44,371 nucleotides of DNA. It comes from Fimbriimonas ginsengisoli (GTDB lineage Bacteria; Armatimonadota; Fimbriimonadia; Fimbriimonadales; Fimbriimonadaceae). The notes under the pieces are model-generated. The model made no database searches and was not told where the DNA came from. It saw nothing but the letters and a program-made list of their open reading frames with translations. The stretch is taken from NCBI GenBank assembly GCA_016179045.1, contig JACOSL010000057.1:1-44371 (forward strand), read 5' to 3'. Below, in pieces: positions 14,940-24,021 of this stretch; within the stretch, counting starts at the first letter, position 1; the number at the start of each line of letters is the position of its first letter. A program made the position numbers and the translations under genes.

Positions 14940-16303
14940 GAGGTGCTCCGCAACAGCGGCTCGAGCGCCCGCTCGAGTTCGAGCACTCGGCTTCCCTTGA
15001 CGAGCACAGCGTCGCCGGGCCCCGCCTCGGCTACAAAGGCAGTCACATCGCGGTGGTCGCTCGCCGAGGGCAATCGGACAGCCTCTATGCCGGCGGCGAG
15101 GCACTCCTCACGTGCCCAGTCTGCTCCTGGACCGACAAAGAGCACTCGGTCAAGCCGATGGAGCGCGAGAGCCCGGCCAACCTCGCGGTGGGCCGCTTCG
15201 GAGTGGTCGCCAAGCTCCATCATCTCGCCGAGGACGGCAAGGCGGCGACCCGAGCAAGGGAGTTCGGCAAGCGTTTCGATGGCGGCTATCACGCTGGGCG
15301 GACTCGCGTTGTAGGCATCCAGGAGTATGGTGGCTTCGTTGAGGGGAACGATCTGCATCCGCATCGGTGGCAAGTCAGCTCCGGCAAGCGCGCCCGCCGC
15401 AGCCATAGCATCTACGCCCAGTCGAGCCGCGGCCAGGATCGCCGCCGCCGCATCGCGCGCGATATGGCGACCTACCGCGCGAAGTTCCGTCTGCCACTTT
15501 TGGCCGTCGACGACCCCGCCGATGGCGCAGCGGTCCCACCCTAGCGGACGGTACGACTCTATGCGGCAATCGGCTTCGGACGACTCGCCAAAGGTTGCCA
15601 CCCGCGCCTTGGTGCGCTCGCGGAGGACGCCGAGGAACTCGTCCTCTTGCCAGAGCACGGCAAGACCGTCCCCAGGCAGCGCCCGCAGCAGTTCGGCCTT
15701 TGCCCGGGCGATGCCCTCGCGGGAGCCGACCAGATCGATGTGCGCGTAGCCGATATTGGTCACGAGGCCGACGGTCGGTCGCGAAAGGGTGGCCAGATGC
15801 GCGATCTGCCCCTCGCCTCGCATCGCCATTTCGACGACGACGGACCGGTACGTCTCATCCAGCTCCGCCCATAGCAGCGGCACCGTGTATTCCGTGTTGC
15901 GGTTGCCCTCCGTCTTGAGCACCGGGCCAAGTTGGGAGAGCGCAGCGGCCACGAACTCCTTGGTGATGGTCTTGCCCGCGCTGCCGGTCACCCCAACGAC
16001 AGGGCCAAGAAACCGGCCGCGAAGCGTCCAAGCCATGTGGGCCAGCGCCGAGACCAGGTTGGGCACCCTGATATGGGGGCCGATGACCTCGCGCTCGACG
16101 ACCGAGGCAGCCGCCCCCGCCTTATAAGCGGCCGTGGCGAAGTCGTGACCATCCACGCGATGGCCCTTGATCGCCAGGAACAGGTCGCCGGGCCTAATTT
16201 CGCGATGATCGAGGGCGAAGCCAAGGGCGAGGGCGTTTGGGTCGGCCCCATGGAGTTGTCCACCCAGCAGCCCGGCCGCCTCCGCGAGCTTGAGGGGCTT
16301 CAT
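14936..16303 (-). CDS. murF: MurF, D-Ala-D-Ala adding ligase
   Basis: A 455-residue Mur ligase that attaches D-Ala-D-Ala to the UDP-MurNAc tripeptide. The N-terminal domain has FALDHREIRPGDLFLAIKG, the ATP loop is VTGSAGKTITKEF, and family segments TEGNRNTEYTVPLLWAEL, NIGYAHIDLVGSREGIARAK, DAYNASPPSVIAAI and LAVLGEMMELG follow. It depends on the dipeptide made by the Ddl half of the downstream fusion. It overlaps both murE and mraY by 4 bp. Confidence 0.95.
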   Translation of the reverse strand: MKPLKLAEAAGLLGGQLHGADPNALALGFALDHREIRPGDLFLAIKGHRVDGHDFATAAYKAGAAASVVEREVIGPHIRVPNLVSALAHMAWTLRGRFLGPVVGVTGSAGKTITKEFVAAALSQLGPVLKTEGNRNTEYTVPLLWAELDETYRSVVVEMAMRGEGQIAHLATLSRPTVGLVTNIGYAHIDLVGSREGIARAKAELLRALPGDGLAVLWQEDEFLGVLRERTKARVATFGESSEADCRIESYRPLGWDRCAIGGVVDGQKWQTELRAVGRHIARDAAAAILAAARLGVDAMAAAGALAGADLPPMRMQIVPLNEATILLDAYNASPPSVIAAIETLAELPCSGRRLAVLGEMMELGDHSEAAHREVGRALALHRLDRVLFVGPGADWAREECLAAGIEAVRLPSASDHRDVTAFVAEAGPGDAVLVKGSRVLELERALEPLLRSTS

Positions 16304-17787
16304 TGCCGAGCTTCCAGGGCTTCGCGAGCCATCAGGCGGTCGTCCATCGGCTGCTTGGTTCGGCCGACGATCTGGTAGTTCTCATGCCCCTTGCCCGCGA
16401 TCACGACGATGTCGCCCGGCCTCGCCTCGGTTAGCGCGTAGGCGATCGCCTCCCTTCGATCGACGACGCTGACCGAAGCCCTACCTTGCACGATCCCCGC
16501 CGAGACGTCCTTCAGGATCGCCTGGGGATCCTCGGTGCGCGGGTTGTCGCTTGTCACCACCGTAAGGTCGGCCCGCTCGCTGACCGCGCGCGCCATCTTG
16601 GGCCGCTTGCCCTTGTCCCTGTCCCCCCCGCAGCCAAATACGGTGATCAGACGTTGATGATCGATCGCCCGGGCAGCTTCGAGGAGCTTGACAAGCGCAT
16701 CGGGGGTGTGGGCGTAGTCGACGATGACGCCGATTCCGTGCCGGTTCGGAACCGATTCAAACCGGCCCGGCACCGGGCGCACCGCGCTCAACCCGGCGCC
16801 AGCCTCGGCCAACGATTTGCCGAGTGCCAGGCAGCCCGCGACCGCGCTGAGACAGTTCATCACGTTAAAGTGACCGCCCAGCCCCACGCTTGCCTCAAGG
16901 CTTTCGCCTTGCCATGCCAGCCGCACCTTGAGGTGGTCGACGCTTACGGAAACCGCCTCGCCCCGGAGCATTCCGGACCGAACCCCATACGTCAGCTTCT
17001 CGCAAGCGAGCCCATCGGCGAGCCGCGCACCCACAGGGTCGTCCACGTTGAGCGCGGCGACAAACCGCTTCGACGACTGCGAGGGCAAGTCCTCGAAGAA
17101 ACGCCGCTTGGCCGCCTCGTACGCTTCCATCGTGCCGTGGTAGTCCAGATGGTCTTGGGTCAGGTTGGTGAAGATGCCCGCGTCGAACTCGACCCCGTCC
17201 GAGCGCCTCTCTTGCAGCGCGTGGCTGCTCACCTCCATCGCCAGAAATCGGACATGGGCATCCCTGATCTCAGCAAGGAGGCGGTTCAGCTCGATCGGAA
17301 ACGGCGTCGTGTTCTCAAGTTCGCGTTCCGTGCCCGGATAGCGAATCCCGAGGGTGCCCAGGTAGCCGCTCGGCTCTCCGAGCGCGGAGAACATGTCTCG
17401 CAGCATCCAGCAGGTAGTGGTCTTGCCATTCGTGCCGGTTACGCCGGCGACGATCATCGAGCCGCTCGGATTGGAAAAAAACGCCTTGGCGATTCGCCAT
17501 AGCGCGTCGTGGAAACGGCCCCGCTCGTTCGAAGCGAGCACCGCGCAATCCATGGCCGCACGCGCCATCTCGAAGCCCTCGCGAGTATGGGCGATGGCAG
17601 CGGTGGCCCCCGCTTGGGCGGCAGCATTCAAGAATCGATGCGAGTCGGAACTTGCGCTCGGCATGCAAACGAACAGCGACCCGGGCCGGGCCCGTCGCGA
17701 ATCGGCCACGAGATCGGAGATCTCGACATTCCCGGAAATCGCGTCGGGCGCGACGCCCGCGGCGTCAAGCAACTTCTGAACCGTCAT
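16300..17787 (-). CDS. murE: MurE, UDP-MurNAc-tripeptide synthetase (meso-DAP type)
   Basis: A 495-residue Mur ligase that adds the third stem-peptide residue. The ATP loop is VTGTNGKTTT (residues 116-125), with MEVSSHALQ (184-192) and QDHLDYHGTM (211-220). The substrate motif is DNPR (414-417), which in the family marks meso-diaminopimelate rather than lysine use. GKGHENYQ (465-472) is also typical. The peptidoglycan should therefore be DAP-type. It overlaps ftsI and murF by 4 bp each. Confidence 0.96.
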   Translation of the reverse strand: MTVQKLLDAAGVAPDAISGNVEISDLVADSRRARPGSLFVCMPSASSDSHRFLNAAAQAGATAAIAHTREGFEMARAAMDCAVLASNERGRFHDALWRIAKAFFSNPSGSMIVAGVTGTNGKTTTCWMLRDMFSALGEPSGYLGTLGIRYPGTERELENTTPFPIELNRLLAEIRDAHVRFLAMEVSSHALQERRSDGVEFDAGIFTNLTQDHLDYHGTMEAYEAAKRRFFEDLPSQSSKRFVAALNVDDPVGARLADGLACEKLTYGVRSGMLRGEAVSVSVDHLKVRLAWQGESLEASVGLGGHFNVMNCLSAVAGCLALGKSLAEAGAGLSAVRPVPGRFESVPNRHGIGVIVDYAHTPDALVKLLEAARAIDHQRLITVFGCGGDRDKGKRPKMARAVSERADLTVVTSDNPRTEDPQAILKDVSAGIVQGRASVSVVDRREAIAYALTEARPGDIVVIAGKGHENYQIVGRTKQPMDDRLMAREALEARQ

Positions 17788-19586
17788 GCGCGAACCGTAA
17801 CTTCGAGTTCGGGTCCAGCCTGTCGTCGCTCGGGCCGAACGATGACCGGCGTCCGCTTGGCCTGCGCGTCCTTCGTCGCATCCGAGTCGGGTGCGATCTG
17901 GTATCTGGCGAGAACCCCTTTCGCTATCTTGACGAACACGGGGCCCGCCACGCTAGCGCCGTAATACTGCCCAGCCTTGGGGTGGTTCACCATCACGAGC
18001 ACGACGGCCCTGGGCTGCTGGGCTGGTACGAAGCCAACAAAGTTGGAAACGTATCCGCCACCGTCGTTTCGGTTGATCCGTTGCGCGGTGCCCGTCTTCC
18101 CGGCGAGCCGAAAGCCTGGAATCCTCAGCGCGTGCCCGGTGCCGGCATCGGACTCGATCACCGCCTCCATGTAGCTCATCAGACGCGCGGCTGTCTCCTG
18201 CTTGACCGCGCGCCCGGCCTCGCGCACCGCGTTCACCCTGGAACCGACTTTCTGGATCAGCCTCGGCTGCATCCTCATCCCGCCGTTGCCGAGCATGGAG
18301 AACGCACTGCAGAGCGCGAGGGGCGTAGTAGCGATCGACTGCCCGAAGCCGACGGTCGCTAGTTGAAGTTGCTTGGCGGGCTCGTCCTCGCGAAATTGCC
18401 CCTTCACTTCCCCACGCAGGCCGATTCCGGTCGGGCGAAGCAATCCAAGGGACTTGATGTAGTCCACAAAGTCGCCATAGCCGACGCGCAACGCCCAGTT
18501 CGCGGCCGAGATGTTGCAGCTCTTGACGATCGCCATTTCAGGGGTGACCGAGCCGTGCGCCCGGTTGCCGTGGTGGTTGTCGCAGTGGATCACTTTCTTG
18601 CCTATGGAAATCTGCCCAGGGCAATAGATCGTCGTCGTTGCCGTTACCTTCCCGCGATCGAGCGCACGCGCCAAGGTCAGAATCTTGAACGTGGAGCCAG
18701 GTTCAAAGCGTTCTTTGACGACCGGGTTTAGATCGCTAACCGGTTGATCGCCCCGCGCGACGTTGGCCTTCGGACTCGGATCAAAGCTGGGCCAGTTTGC
18801 CATCGCCAGCACGTCGCCGGTCGATGGGTCCATCACGATCGCCACCCCGTTGTCCGCCTTGTTGGCCTCGACCGCTTCGCGAATCGCCGCCGCGGCAACT
18901 TCTTGGAGGCTGCTTTCGATGGTGGTCAGCACGTCGAGGCCGTCGTGCTTGGCGCTGCTGCTCTGGTCGATCCGCATCGGGAGGAAGGCGCCGGCCCGAT
19001 CGGTAAGGCCCACCGTAAGGCCGTTCTTGCCCGCCAGATCCACAGCGAGGGCCCCTTCCAAACCGGTGGGTGGCGCGCCGTCGCGGATCGCCCCAACGAC
19101 GGCGGATGCTGCCTCCCCGAGCCGATAGTCGCGCTTGCTTGCGCGAGCCAGGGAGACCCCGTCCGCGCGCCACTCCGTCTTCACGTCGGCGATGGCGCGC
19201 GCCTCTTCGGGAGTGATCGCCTTGGGCCAAACCTGGCTCGTCGCGCCGCGCAGCGCCAACTGCTCGAACTCGGATGCGGGGATGCCGCTGGCGCGAGCGA
19301 GGTCCATGAAGAACGCCTCGGAGCGCGGAACACGCGCGAAGGTGATTCCAAGTTGGTAAGCGTCCTCGTCCTGCGCAAGGGGTTTGCCGTCGGCGGACAT
19401 AATCGCGCCGCGCCGGGCATATTCCGTTCGCGTCAAGGTGAAGCGCTGCCTTTTGCGCGCTCGTTCGAGCGTTTCACCACGGTCGAGAACCTGCACCTTC
19501 GCCTGCGTCAATGCGGCAACCACAAACAGCGCGCCCAAGCCATAGGCGATAAGTCGGTTGCGATCGAATTCAGCGGCTGGCGACAA
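17784..19586 (-). CDS. ftsI: FtsI (PBP3-like) septal transpeptidase
   Basis: A 600-residue class B penicillin-binding protein: short cytoplasmic tail, one membrane helix (about 12-28), a dimerisation/pedestal domain beginning RRGAIMSADGKPLA (59-72), and a transpeptidase domain with S298-TFK, S356-CN and K497-TG active-site motifs. No PASTA domain is present. It crosslinks septal peptidoglycan and works with FtsW. The frame is open to 19778, but no good start exists there. The TTG at 19586, with GAAGAGGA just upstream, begins before the membrane helix and overlaps ftsL by 17 bp. The close SD spacing leaves the exact start uncertain. Confidence 0.93.
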   Translation of the reverse strand: MSPAAEFDRNRLIAYGLGALFVVAALTQAKVQVLDRGETLERARKRQRFTLTRTEYARRGAIMSADGKPLAQDEDAYQLGITFARVPRSEAFFMDLARASGIPASEFEQLALRGATSQVWPKAITPEEARAIADVKTEWRADGVSLARASKRDYRLGEAASAVVGAIRDGAPPTGLEGALAVDLAGKNGLTVGLTDRAGAFLPMRIDQSSSAKHDGLDVLTTIESSLQEVAAAAIREAVEANKADNGVAIVMDPSTGDVLAMANWPSFDPSPKANVARGDQPVSDLNPVVKERFEPGSTFKILTLARALDRGKVTATTTIYCPGQISIGKKVIHCDNHHGNRAHGSVTPEMAIVKSCNISAANWALRVGYGDFVDYIKSLGLLRPTGIGLRGEVKGQFREDEPAKQLQLATVGFGQSIATTPLALCSAFSMLGNGGMRMQPRLIQKVGSRVNAVREAGRAVKQETAARLMSYMEAVIESDAGTGHALRIPGFRLAGKTGTAQRINRNDGGGYVSNFVGFVPAQQPRAVVLVMVNHPKAGQYYGASVAGPVFVKIAKGVLARYQIAPDSDATKDAQAKRTPVIVRPERRQAGPELEVTVRA

Positions 19587-19980
19587 GCATCCTCTTCGCC
19601 GCGGCCCGAGGCACCACCTCGCGCGGCTGATATCCATTGGACGCCGCCCACGACTGGATCGCCGCGAGGTTGCTGATCCCTTCCACGCGCTCGGCGAGCA
19701 TCGCCTCCGCCTTTCGCGCGATGCGCAGGCGCGTAGTCGCCTCGATCGCCTCTCTGCGCGCCCGCTCCGCGGCCACATGCCCGACCAAGCTGCTTGCCAT
19801 GAAGGTTGCCGCGACCACGAAAGCGAGCGCGACGCAGCGCGCCATTTTCCGTTCCGAAGGGACGACCCTCTGCGCCGGCGACACGCGGGCCGAGGGTTTC
19901 GGCAATGCGACTACGGGGCGTTTCGGCGCTTGTCGTGGCATGGTCCTGGTCGACGGCTGAAGAACGGGAATGGCGCTCAT
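19570..19980 (-). CDS. ftsL: FtsL-like bitopic division protein
   Basis: A 136-residue protein with a 45-residue basic, proline-rich cytoplasmic tail, one transmembrane helix (CVALAFVVAATFMASSLVGHV, about 49-69), then a heptad-like periplasmic segment (RREAIEATTRLRIARKAEAMLAERV). Its identity rests on this topology and on its place between rsmH and ftsI, since FtsL sequences are poorly conserved. GGAGG lies 6 nt before the ATG. FtsL forms a complex with FtsB and FtsQ; no ftsB is visible. The cytoplasmic tail is longer than in E. coli FtsL. Confidence 0.75.
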   Translation of the reverse strand: MSAIPVLQPSTRTMPRQAPKRPVVALPKPSARVSPAQRVVPSERKMARCVALAFVVAATFMASSLVGHVAAERARREAIEATTRLRIARKAEAMLAERVEGISNLAAIQSWAASNGYQPREVVPRAAAKRMLVASR

Positions 19981-20042
19981 CCTGAGCCTCCTAATCGAAA
20001 AGTGACACCTTCCATGGCATTGCTACTCAATTCAGAATTCCC

Positions 20043-21041
20043 TTAGGTTGGGGGCCGGCGCAGCGCCCTGAGTTTGGCGCTCCGGCTCCTGGGGTTGCGG
20101 GCCACCTCGCCCTCCTTGGGCGGGACGGGTTTCTTGAAAAGCTCCTCAAACCCTTGTTGGGCGAGCGAGCGAAAAGCCTTCTTGACGATGCGATCCTCGC
20201 CAGAGTGGTAGCTCAGCACCGCGAGGACGCCGCCGGGCGTGAGGCACTGCGCCGCTGAACTCATCGCAAGGTCCAGCCTTTCCAATTCACCATTCACGAC
20301 GATCCGGACTGCCTGGAAGGTGCGTGTGGCGGGGTGGATGCGCCGGTCGCGCGCCTTCGGCGGAACCGCCTCCAAGACGCAAGCGACCAGGTCGCTCGTG
20401 GTCCGAAGCGGCGCGACCTTGCGCCGCTCGACGATGCTGCGCGCGATCGCCCGAGCCCATCGCTCGTCGCCGAAATCCCATAGACATCGCTCGATCTCGC
20501 CAAGGCTCACGCGGTTCAAGAGCGCGGCCGCGGGCTCGCCACGCGAGCGGTCCTGTCGCATGTCGAGCGGCCCGTCGACGACGAAGCTGAGGCCACGCGT
20601 GGGGTCTTCGATCTGGGCGCTGTTCAGGCCGAGATCGATCAGGATTCCGTCCGCGCTCAGGCCAAGCTCCCGAAGCCGCTCATCGAGATTGCGAAAATCG
20701 TCGTGGATGAGTTCGACCCTGACGCCGGAGACGCCCGCTAGTCTGCGCGAGGCGATAGCAAGCATCGATTCGTCCCACTCGATTCCCACTAGGGTGCCGC
20801 CGGGGGCGATCCGACCCGCGAGCGCGAGTGCGTGGCCTCCCAGGCCGAGGGTGGCATCGACCACGACGGCGCCCGGACGCAACGGGAGCTCCCGCAGAAC
20901 TTCTTCCAGCATGACCGGCTGGTGAACCGGCTCAGCCAAGCGCGCCTCCGGTTTGAGCCGTGAGAAGGTTTGTCCAAGTCGGCGACAGTGGGCGGCACGA
21001 ACCAGAGCGGCGGGTCGGCGCAGAGCAACGACTGTGCTCAA
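20043..21041 (-). CDS. rsmH: RsmH (MraW), 16S rRNA C1402 N4-methyltransferase
   Basis: A 332-residue SAM-dependent methyltransferase. HQPVMLEEVLREL is the usual opening. The SAM site is VVVDATLGLGGHALAL, and DGILIDLGLNSAQIEDPTRGLSF and GGVLAVLSYHSGEDRIVK are family signatures. The C-terminal RNPRSRSAKLRALRR is also typical. I chose the TTG at 21041: GGGAGAA lies 6 nt upstream and it overlaps the mraZ stop as TTGA. The conserved core begins about 35 residues in, so an internal start is possible. Confidence 0.94.
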   Translation of the reverse strand: MSTVVALRRPAALVRAAHCRRLGQTFSRLKPEARLAEPVHQPVMLEEVLRELPLRPGAVVVDATLGLGGHALALAGRIAPGGTLVGIEWDESMLAIASRRLAGVSGVRVELIHDDFRNLDERLRELGLSADGILIDLGLNSAQIEDPTRGLSFVVDGPLDMRQDRSRGEPAAALLNRVSLGEIERCLWDFGDERWARAIARSIVERRKVAPLRTTSDLVACVLEAVPPKARDRRIHPATRTFQAVRIVVNGELERLDLAMSSAAQCLTPGGVLAVLSYHSGEDRIVKKAFRSLAQQGFEELFKKPVPPKEGEVARNPRSRSAKLRALRRPPT

Positions 21042-21529
21042 CGGGGCTTCTCCCAAGCCAACATCTGCTCATGCGCTCGCTCAATAGCCTTCAGCCTGTC
21101 CTTGCCATAGTCTGGGAATTCATTGAACTTCCGCCACTCTTCCTTAGCCCAAATCTCCAGACGGTCGCCGCAGCCGACGAGCACAACGTCTTGCTCGAGC
21201 TTTGAAGCTTGGCGCAGCTTCTGGGGGATCACGACGCGGCCTTGGGCGTCGCACTCCAATTCATCCTCAGCTTGGCCCAACATCAGGCGCGTGTAGCTCT
21301 GGCGGCCCGAGTTGATGGTGGGAAAGCGGTCGATCTCCGCAAGCATCCTCTGCCAAATTTCGCGCGGGTAGGCCACAAGACAGCCGATTGCGCCGATCCC
21401 AATTGCGAATGAATCGCCAAGGCGGTCGCGCTTCTTCTTGGAGAGCAAGAGTCGCCCCTTCGAGTCGAGCACAGCCTCGTCGGTGCCGGTAAGCGGCTTG
21501 GGGACTGTGCCGTCGGATGCGACTTCCAT
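21038..21529 (-). CDS. mraZ: MraZ, transcriptional regulator of the dcw operon
   Basis: A 163-residue protein with two SpoVT/AbrB-type swapped-hairpin repeats, each with the DxxGR signature (LDSKGRLLLSKK and CDAQGRVVIPQKLR). MraZ binds short direct repeats upstream of its own gene and regulates the dcw cluster. The frame is open to 21661, but the ATG at 21529 places the first repeat at the expected distance from the N-terminus. There is no strong Shine-Dalgarno. It is the first gene of the operon. Confidence 0.93.
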   Translation of the reverse strand: MEVASDGTVPKPLTGTDEAVLDSKGRLLLSKKKRDRLGDSFAIGIGAIGCLVAYPREIWQRMLAEIDRFPTINSGRQSYTRLMLGQAEDELECDAQGRVVIPQKLRQASKLEQDVVLVGCGDRLEIWAKEEWRKFNEFPDYGKDRLKAIERAHEQMLAWEKPR

Positions 21530-21666
21530 GCTGCGTTCACGCCTGCGGGGAGCGAGACGGGCGGCTTCCGCATCCTGCTTCCACCGCCCGCGAATCCTGG
21601 GTAGAGCCCCCGCCCTTGCCCCGGAAAGTGGGGTGTGAGGCCTTCCTGGTCCCTCCTCCACTTGAA

Positions 21667-21724
21667 TGGGATTCTACAAACCATTTTCCGTATTTCCATG
21701 AACTTTTTAGGGATTTTTATGGGA
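21667..21724 (-). promoter_or_regulatory. Candidate mraZ promoter and MraZ-box-like repeats
   Basis: Upstream of mraZ is an AT-rich stretch unlike its GC-rich surroundings. TAGAAT (complement of 21671-21676) matches five of six -10 positions. On the plus strand GGGA-type pentamers occur at 21667 (TGGGA), 21709 (AGGGA) and 21720 (TGGGA); the last two are 11 bp apart, close to the roughly 10-bp spacing of MraZ boxes. No convincing -35 is visible. Confidence 0.4.
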
Positions 21725-21820
21725 TTGCAATACACGTCTATGCAAATGGCACGCTCTGGTAGTTACAAGTCTACGTAAATCGCCTATAGATAGGGGCCCG
21801 GTGGGTGCCCTTAGCCGGTG

Positions 21821-22048
21821 CTAGCGCTTTCCGCCCAGGGCAGGCTCAGAAGTGGCGTAGCTCGCGCGCGCCTTCTGACCGCCGCTTGCGCCCGCGATGC
21901 CGCCGTTTGTGTAAGGGTCGCCGCGCCCAGGCTCGGCTGAGTTCGGCGTTGTCGCCGATTCATAGCTTTCGAGGCTCTTGAAGTGGCAGCCCGAGAGGAT
22001 GGTTGCGGCAGCCAAGGCGAGAACGGCGAAGCGGAGGGCGGCTCTCAT
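21821..22048 (-). CDS. Small lipoprotein, 75 aa
   Basis: Signal peptide MRAALRFAVLALAAATILSGC with lipobox LSGC, cysteine about residue 21. The mature part is short and rich in Ser, Gly, Ala and Thr, without recognisable domains, so it is probably disordered. The frame opens at 22087, but the ATG at 22048 gives a normal signal peptide and begins 13 nt after the oxidoreductase stop. Co-transcription with the oxidoreductase is likely. Function unknown. Confidence 0.7.
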   Translation of the reverse strand: MRAALRFAVLALAAATILSGCHFKSLESYESATTPNSAEPGRGDPYTNGGIAGASGGQKARASYATSEPALGGKR

Positions 22049-22061
22049 GGACCCCAAGAAT

Positions 22062-23120
22062 TTACCCGGACTCCACCCGCTCCTCATGGCCGCTCGCGGC
22101 GCTTCGGTATAGCGCGTCGATGATGCCGTTGAGTTCGAGGCCGTGCTCGGCGGGGATCGGAGTCGGGCGAATGCCTTCGACCGCGTCGAGGAAGGCTTCG
22201 GCGGCGGCGATGTGCGGTTGGGTCTTCGGGATGTGCGCCGGGGTCAAGTCAAGAAGCTGCCGATTCTCTTCGGTAAACACGCGGAGCGCGTCGTCCGCGA
22301 AGGGCTTCAAGATCGCGCCCGCCCTGGTACCGAACAGCTGGGTCTGGTAAGGATTGCCCTCGATATTGGCCATGAACGACGTTTCGACCACTACACTGGC
22401 TCCGCCCTCGAACCGAATGAGCCCAACCGCCATATCCTCGACTGAGAACTGGGACCGATCGTAGTCGCCGAACTGGTTGAAGATCGACGGGTCAGTCCCA
22501 AGCTTGTCCCACGTCATGCCCAGCACGGAGAGCGCCTTCGGGCGGCCCATCAGGTGCAATGTGAGATCGAGGACGTGGATCCCGATGTCGATGAGCGGTC
22601 CGCCTCCTTGCTTCTCCTTGTCTATGAACACTCCCCAGTTCGGAACGCCGCGGCGCCGTAGCGCCTGCGCGCGGGCGTAGTAGATCTCGCCAAAACGCCC
22701 GGCTGCGATCATGTCCTCCAGGAAGCGAACTGGCCCGCTGAACCGTAGTTGGAAGCCGACTTGGAGCACCTTGCCGGCGGCTTTGGCCGCCTTGGCCATC
22801 GCCGCTGCCTCCGCAAAGGTCCGGCCGAGCGGCTTTTCACACAGCACGTGCTTGCCCGCCCCCAGAGCGTCAATCGTGGGCGTCAGGTGAAACCGGTTGG
22901 GGGTTGCGACCACCACCGCGTCGATTTCGCTCTGCTCGAGCAGTCTGCGGTGATCTGAGAACACTTGCGCCACGCTGAATTTCGCCCCCAACGCGCGTGC
23001 CTTCTCGATTTCTACGTCACAAAGCGCAACGAGCTTGCAACGCTTGGGCAGGGCGGCGAAGGCAGGCAGGTGGTTGTCGCGGGCGATGCCGCCACATCCG
23101 ACCACCCCGATTCTAACCAC
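22062..23120 (-). CDS. Gfo/Idh/MocA family oxidoreductase
   Basis: A 352-residue NAD(P)-dependent dehydrogenase. The Rossmann motif GVVGCGGIARDNHLPAF is at the N-terminus (residues 5-21). The lysine of CEKPLG and the catalytic histidine region DIGIHVLDLTLHLMG are present. The C-terminal alpha/beta domain supplies the substrate site. Such enzymes oxidise sugars, inositols or nucleotide sugars; the substrate cannot be read from the sequence. It overlaps the upstream terC gene by 8 bp, although no functional link is known. Confidence 0.9.
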   Translation of the reverse strand: MVRIGVVGCGGIARDNHLPAFAALPKRCKLVALCDVEIEKARALGAKFSVAQVFSDHRRLLEQSEIDAVVVATPNRFHLTPTIDALGAGKHVLCEKPLGRTFAEAAAMAKAAKAAGKVLQVGFQLRFSGPVRFLEDMIAAGRFGEIYYARAQALRRRGVPNWGVFIDKEKQGGGPLIDIGIHVLDLTLHLMGRPKALSVLGMTWDKLGTDPSIFNQFGDYDRSQFSVEDMAVGLIRFEGGASVVVETSFMANIEGNPYQTQLFGTRAGAILKPFADDALRVFTEENRQLLDLTPAHIPKTQPHIAAAEAFLDAVEGIRPTPIPAEHGLELNGIIDALYRSAASGHEERVESG

Positions 23121-23934
23121 GCGGTCCCTCGTCTACTCCGCTGGACTCGGAGTCGCCGATCTGCAACGGCTCGGCCTCTTCGACCAGTTCGGCCGCTTCG
23201 AGCGTCTCGGGCGTGACCTCCTGCGGCGCGCGCAGAGCGAACCATCCGCCCAGGATCGCGATACCGGCCATAACGAACCAGAACACCAACGCGGGCATCT
23301 CCGGAATGGCCGGCACAGAGGCTGGTAGGGCGATCCCTGCGTTGTGCCCGGCCATAAACGCCATCTTGACGCCGACCCAACCCACGAGCAAGTACGCAAC
23401 ATGGTCGAGGGTTGGATAGCGGGCCATCAGCTTGATGAACAGCCCCGCGGCGAACCGCATCAGCAGAGCGCCGATCACGGCGCCTGCGTATACGACCCAT
23501 AGCTTGTCGAGGGACCTGATCATCGCAACGCCCGCGAGCACGCTGTCGAGCGCGAACGCGATATCGGCGACCTCCACCGCGATGACGGTCGGCCAGAACC
23601 CCTTCCCGCCCGGCTTGGCGCCACGATGGCTGCGAGTCATAAAGTTGCGGATCGGCAATGCGAGAAGGTAAGCGCCGCCGATCGCCTGGAGCCACCAGAG
23701 CAAGATGACCTGGCTGGCGGCGAGGATCGCGATGAGTCGAAACACCATCGCGCCGCCTAGCCCGTAGAACAGCGCCCGTCGCTGAGTCTCGCGCGGCAGG
23801 TGCCGCACCATGATCGCGAGCACGAGGGCGTTGTCGCCGGAGAGCAGCGCCTCCAAGACCACCAGAAAGAAAACGACGCCCAGATCGGCAAGGTGGAAGG
23901 TCTGGTGGAAGTCCATAGCGCCCAGCAGGTGCAT
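23113..23934 (-). CDS. TerC family integral membrane protein
   Basis: A 273-residue membrane protein with about seven helices. The family's acidic membrane motifs are SGDN (residues 32-35) and EVADIAFALDSV (121-132). TerC proteins are linked to tellurite resistance and, in some bacteria, to manganese export during metalation of secreted proteins. The last 40 residues are acidic and probably cytoplasmic (TLEAAELVEEAEPL). An ATG at 23916 is an alternative start. It is divergent from the FmdB gene. Confidence 0.88.
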   Translation of the reverse strand: MHLLGAMDFHQTFHLADLGVVFFLVVLEALLSGDNALVLAIMVRHLPRETQRRALFYGLGGAMVFRLIAILAASQVILLWWLQAIGGAYLLALPIRNFMTRSHRGAKPGGKGFWPTVIAVEVADIAFALDSVLAGVAMIRSLDKLWVVYAGAVIGALLMRFAAGLFIKLMARYPTLDHVAYLLVGWVGVKMAFMAGHNAGIALPASVPAIPEMPALVFWFVMAGIAILGGWFALRAPQEVTPETLEAAELVEEAEPLQIGDSESSGVDEGPRG

Positions 23935-23974
23935 GAGAATACCGACCTCGGCGGACTTCAGACTGGCGGGAAGC

Positions 23975-23983
23975 TGCCATAAT
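23975..23983 (+). promoter_or_regulatory. Extended -10 promoter of the FmdB gene
   Basis: TGCCATAAT is an extended -10 (TGn plus CATAAT, five of six matches). A transcript from about 23990 would rule out the ATG at 23986 and supports the TTG at 24022. The same nine bases recur at the rplJ promoter (42200-42208). Confidence 0.5.
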
Positions 23984-24021
23984 CAATGACGGAGCCGCCC
24001 GCGCATCGGAGATTGCAACTC

